DNA of 64,000 bases from positions 1 to 64,000 of the forward strand of contig CALUJQ010000013.1 in assembly GCA_944320995.1 (NCBI GenBank), in the 5' to 3' direction. Shown here one piece after another: positions 62,124 through 64,000 of the stretch. The stretch comes from an uncultured Barnesiella sp. GTDB taxonomy: Bacteria; Bacteroidota; Bacteroidia; Bacteroidales; Barnesiellaceae. Within the stretch, counting starts at the first letter, position 1. Each line of letters begins with the position of its first letter. Made by a program: the position numbers and the translations under genes. Under the pieces are notes generated by a model that worked only from the letters and a program-made list of their open reading frames with translations, was not told the origin of the DNA and ran no database searches.

Positions 62124-63398
62124 TTATCCTTTGATGATTTTGTATGTAAATATTTTGTTATTAGCTGTTTGTATGCGCAATATATAATGTCCGTTCACAT
62201 ATCCGTTTAAATCTATCTCATAGTTGTCAGACGAAGTTTTATTGTTATATACCAGCATTCCCATACTGTTATATAACAATATGTTTTTGATTTTAGCCAA
62301 GGAGTTGATCAATATCTTATTATTCTCCATGTCATAAAAATAATTTAGGAAATTCTCTTTGGCGCTCTTGACATCGGCCGGTAGTAAGGGTTTTAATTGA
62401 GGTATCAAGTTTTGGACAATTTTATCGCGTCCGGAAAGATTGGGGTGTATTCCGTCTTTGTAATCTTCCTCTGTCAACCAGCCCTCTGTTTTTATGTAAT
62501 AAATGTTATTGTCGCCCAATGATTTCTGTTTCTCAACAGCCGATTCGATTGGCCCGGAGTAAGAGCCATTAAAGGGTTGCATCACAATCAATGTCGATTC
62601 TGGATAGGTATTTCTTAATCGGCTTAAAAAATTATACATGCTCGATTTCATTACGGCATCAGTCGCCGAGCCACATTTGTCATTTGTCCCCAAATTGATT
62701 ACGATCATGTCTGGTGTATAACTGAAATCCCATTGTTGAACGGGTCGCTCCGTGATATGGTTATAATTTTTTAGACAGAAATAAAGGGAATCAAGGCCTA
62801 TTTTTTCTTCTAAGCACCCATATCCGGTAGTCAGGGCCAATCCACTGAACGCGATTTGGGTGTGGTCGCAATTCAATTCCTCGGCGGTATACCATGCATA
62901 ATTGGCAGCCGATCGGTTATCTTCTCCGCCGGTAGCGGTAATGGAGTCGCCGATATATTCTATCAAAAATTTTTTTTGTGGGCGATAGGTCACTTCTTCT
63001 TCATCTAAGTTCAGCCCTAAAAAAGTTAATTCTTCATTTTGCCCGGCAGCTCCGACCAATAGGGAATGCCTGCCATTAGACAATTCTTCTTCATTCAGCA
63101 TGGTAAGCCCACTTGTCGCATTTATTGAGCGCAGGTCTTCTCCGTCGATGGAAACAACCAACTTGGTCCCGGTTTGTAACAATATGCCAATGTTTTTACC
63201 GGTAAAATCAACTCTTAAATATGCTCCTGTCCAATAACTGTGATATAGGTTGGGATTACTTTTGTCCCAGCGTCCTACATATAGAATATTAACATCCGAT
63301 AATTTGCCATCTCCGGGAATATCTACATTTTCATTAGGAAAAGCCTGTTGTAAAAAGAAAAAAGAAAAGAATAACAAGGTTAATACATTTTTTTTCAT
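62124..63398 (-). CDS. secreted GDSL/SGNH esterase (CE2-like) with type IX tail
   Basis: 424 residues from ATG 63398; the start at 63434 would place the signal peptide internally. Residues 1-21 are a signal peptide. An N-terminal jelly-roll-like region precedes the SGNH domain: nucleophile Ser in 'YIGDSITATGGED', Gly/Asn in 'INLGTNDKCG', and the Asp-His pair in 'KDGIHPNLSGRD'. The final 70 residues are a T9SS sorting tail. CE2-type enzymes deacetylate plant polysaccharides. A glycosidase follows upstream on the same strand. Confidence 0.85.
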   Translation of the reverse strand: MKKNVLTLLFFSFFFLQQAFPNENVDIPGDGKLSDVNILYVGRWDKSNPNLYHSYWTGAYLRVDFTGKNIGILLQTGTKLVVSIDGEDLRSINATSGLTMLNEEELSNGRHSLLVGAAGQNEELTFLGLNLDEEEVTYRPQKKFLIEYIGDSITATGGEDNRSAANYAWYTAEELNCDHTQIAFSGLALTTGYGCLEEKIGLDSLYFCLKNYNHITERPVQQWDFSYTPDMIVINLGTNDKCGSATDAVMKSSMYNFLSRLRNTYPESTLIVMQPFNGSYSGPIESAVEKQKSLGDNNIYYIKTEGWLTEEDYKDGIHPNLSGRDKIVQNLIPQLKPLLPADVKSAKENFLNYFYDMENNKILINSLAKIKNILLYNSMGMLVYNNKTSSDNYEIDLNGYVNGHYILRIQTANNKIFTYKIIKG

Positions 63399-63542
63399 AG
63401 TACGATGCTTTTTATATTGTTTGTTTATTGGCAAATGTACAGTATGGAAACAGATTCAATAGTTTCAAATTTACCAAAAAACATTACAAATCTAACAAGT
63501 TGTAAATTCTACTTATATCGGAGTAATGTTTATAAGAATCGG

Positions 63543-64000
63543 TTACAACGGGTATGATGTGATTTTTGCAACGAAACCGCCATTCCCCATCATGTTAATT
63601 TCCAAAGGAGTGCCCGCATCAAAAGACAGTGTGTGTTGAATCGTTCTGTCCGGTTGGGCACTATCTTCTATGGTTGTTGCGGCCCATTTCCCGAGGGGCA
63701 GGAAACCTGTGTTTACAGCCATTTGTTGTGGCTGACTCCCGTTCAGTGCAATGAGATACCACGTTTTCCCTTTTCGGCGGGCCAATACAGCCGTCTTGTC
63801 GATGGAACTTTCAGGCAAAACAATCGTTTCGTCCCACGTAGAGGGCAACTCTTTCAAGAAGGGTAGTATTGCTTTTAGCCGCTTGTCATGCAATAGCATT
63901 TGGGGGTGTTCCGCAATGGTAATCAGTGGGGAGGTAAAGGCGTAAGCCGTAGCAAGTTGATGGGCCCATGTCGTATTTCCCGGATTGGAGAAACCCGCGG
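63543..64000 (-). CDS. GH97-like glycoside hydrolase, C-terminal part
   Basis: About 152 residues run off the right edge. The visible part starts '...NPGNTTWAHQLATAYAFTSPLITIAEHPQ', the end of the TIM barrel in GH97 enzymes, then the C-terminal beta domain ('GKTWYLIALNGSQP', 'PLEINMMGNGGFVAKI'). GH97 enzymes in Bacteroidetes cleave alpha-glucosides or alpha-galactosides by inverting or retaining routes. The catalytic residues lie outside the window. Confidence 0.8.
   Translation of the reverse strand, partial: AGFSNPGNTTWAHQLATAYAFTSPLITIAEHPQMLLHDKRLKAILPFLKELPSTWDETIVLPESSIDKTAVLARRKGKTWYLIALNGSQPQQMAVNTGFLPLGKWAATTIEDSAQPDRTIQHTLSFDAGTPLEINMMGNGGFVAKITSYPL

Overview
The window is bacterial and most likely from the order Bacteroidales. 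It has an LpxC/FabZ fusion in an lpxA-lpxC/fabZ-lpxD cluster, a Bacteroides-type serine palmitoyltransferase, promoters of the TTG-N20-TAnnTTTG type, type IX secretion C-terminal tails on secreted enzymes, FloA/NfeD and a TrpB2-type tryptophan synthase. I cannot name the genus safely.

Host DNA, 1-11,970. A partial pRiA4b ORF-3-like gene, a candidate structured small RNA, the lipid A cluster, serine palmitoyltransferase, a response regulator / histidine kinase / PepSY-like trio, rubredoxin, and a large secreted C10 (streptopain-like) protease.

Prophage, about 11,979-49,247 (about 37 kb). It is integrated in the 3' end of a tRNA-Glu(CTC) gene, and a 16-bp near-perfect direct repeat marks attL and attR. 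The order is: XRE repressor (minus strand); small HTH regulator; LuxR-type HTH; primase-helicase; an AT-rich spacer with repeated AGTGCG/AGTACG hexamers; capsid module (ClpP-type protease with a nested scaffold, major capsid protein); terminase; portal and connector genes; amidase and spanin-like lysis genes; tape measure; tail protein; tyrosine recombinase. Self-contained defence or addiction modules sit between the structural blocks: a HigB/HigA/SecB-like toxin-antitoxin-chaperone set (30.4-31.7 kb), an MqsR-like toxin with an MqsA-Panacea antitoxin (34.3-35.7 kb), a PutAbiC-like membrane protein (37.2-38.1 kb), and a second Panacea protein paired with a 625-residue membrane protein (38.3-40.7 kb).

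The most unusual feature is a cassette present three times in the prophage (about 24.05-24.87, 31.79-32.60 and 40.89-41.95 kb). Each copy has a promoter of the same geometry, a structured leader of about 200-215 nt, a 95-aa two-helix membrane protein, a 76-aa soluble protein that starts at a very strong Shine-Dalgarno site, and an intrinsic terminator (in copy 3 after one extra small membrane gene). The protein genes of copies 1 and 3 are almost identical in DNA, yet the leader stems differ completely and covary. The outer stem has the form TGC-NNN-ACA / TGT-NNN-GCA with a different triplet in each copy. A third element just before the first start codon repeats the 5' arm and changes with it. 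This looks like a programmable or self-specific RNA device placed in front of three late-gene blocks. I do not recognise it.

Host DNA, 49,248-64,000. TrpB2, iron/manganese superoxide dismutase, FloA-NfeD, a TPR/PD40 lipoprotein-like protein, a YcxB-like membrane protein, a large AsmA-family protein, a DUF486 membrane protein, and a decaying patch (integrase fragment, frameshifted IdeS/Mac-like peptidase, orphan T9SS tail). After these come a GDSL/CE2-like esterase and the C-terminal end of a GH97-like glycosidase.
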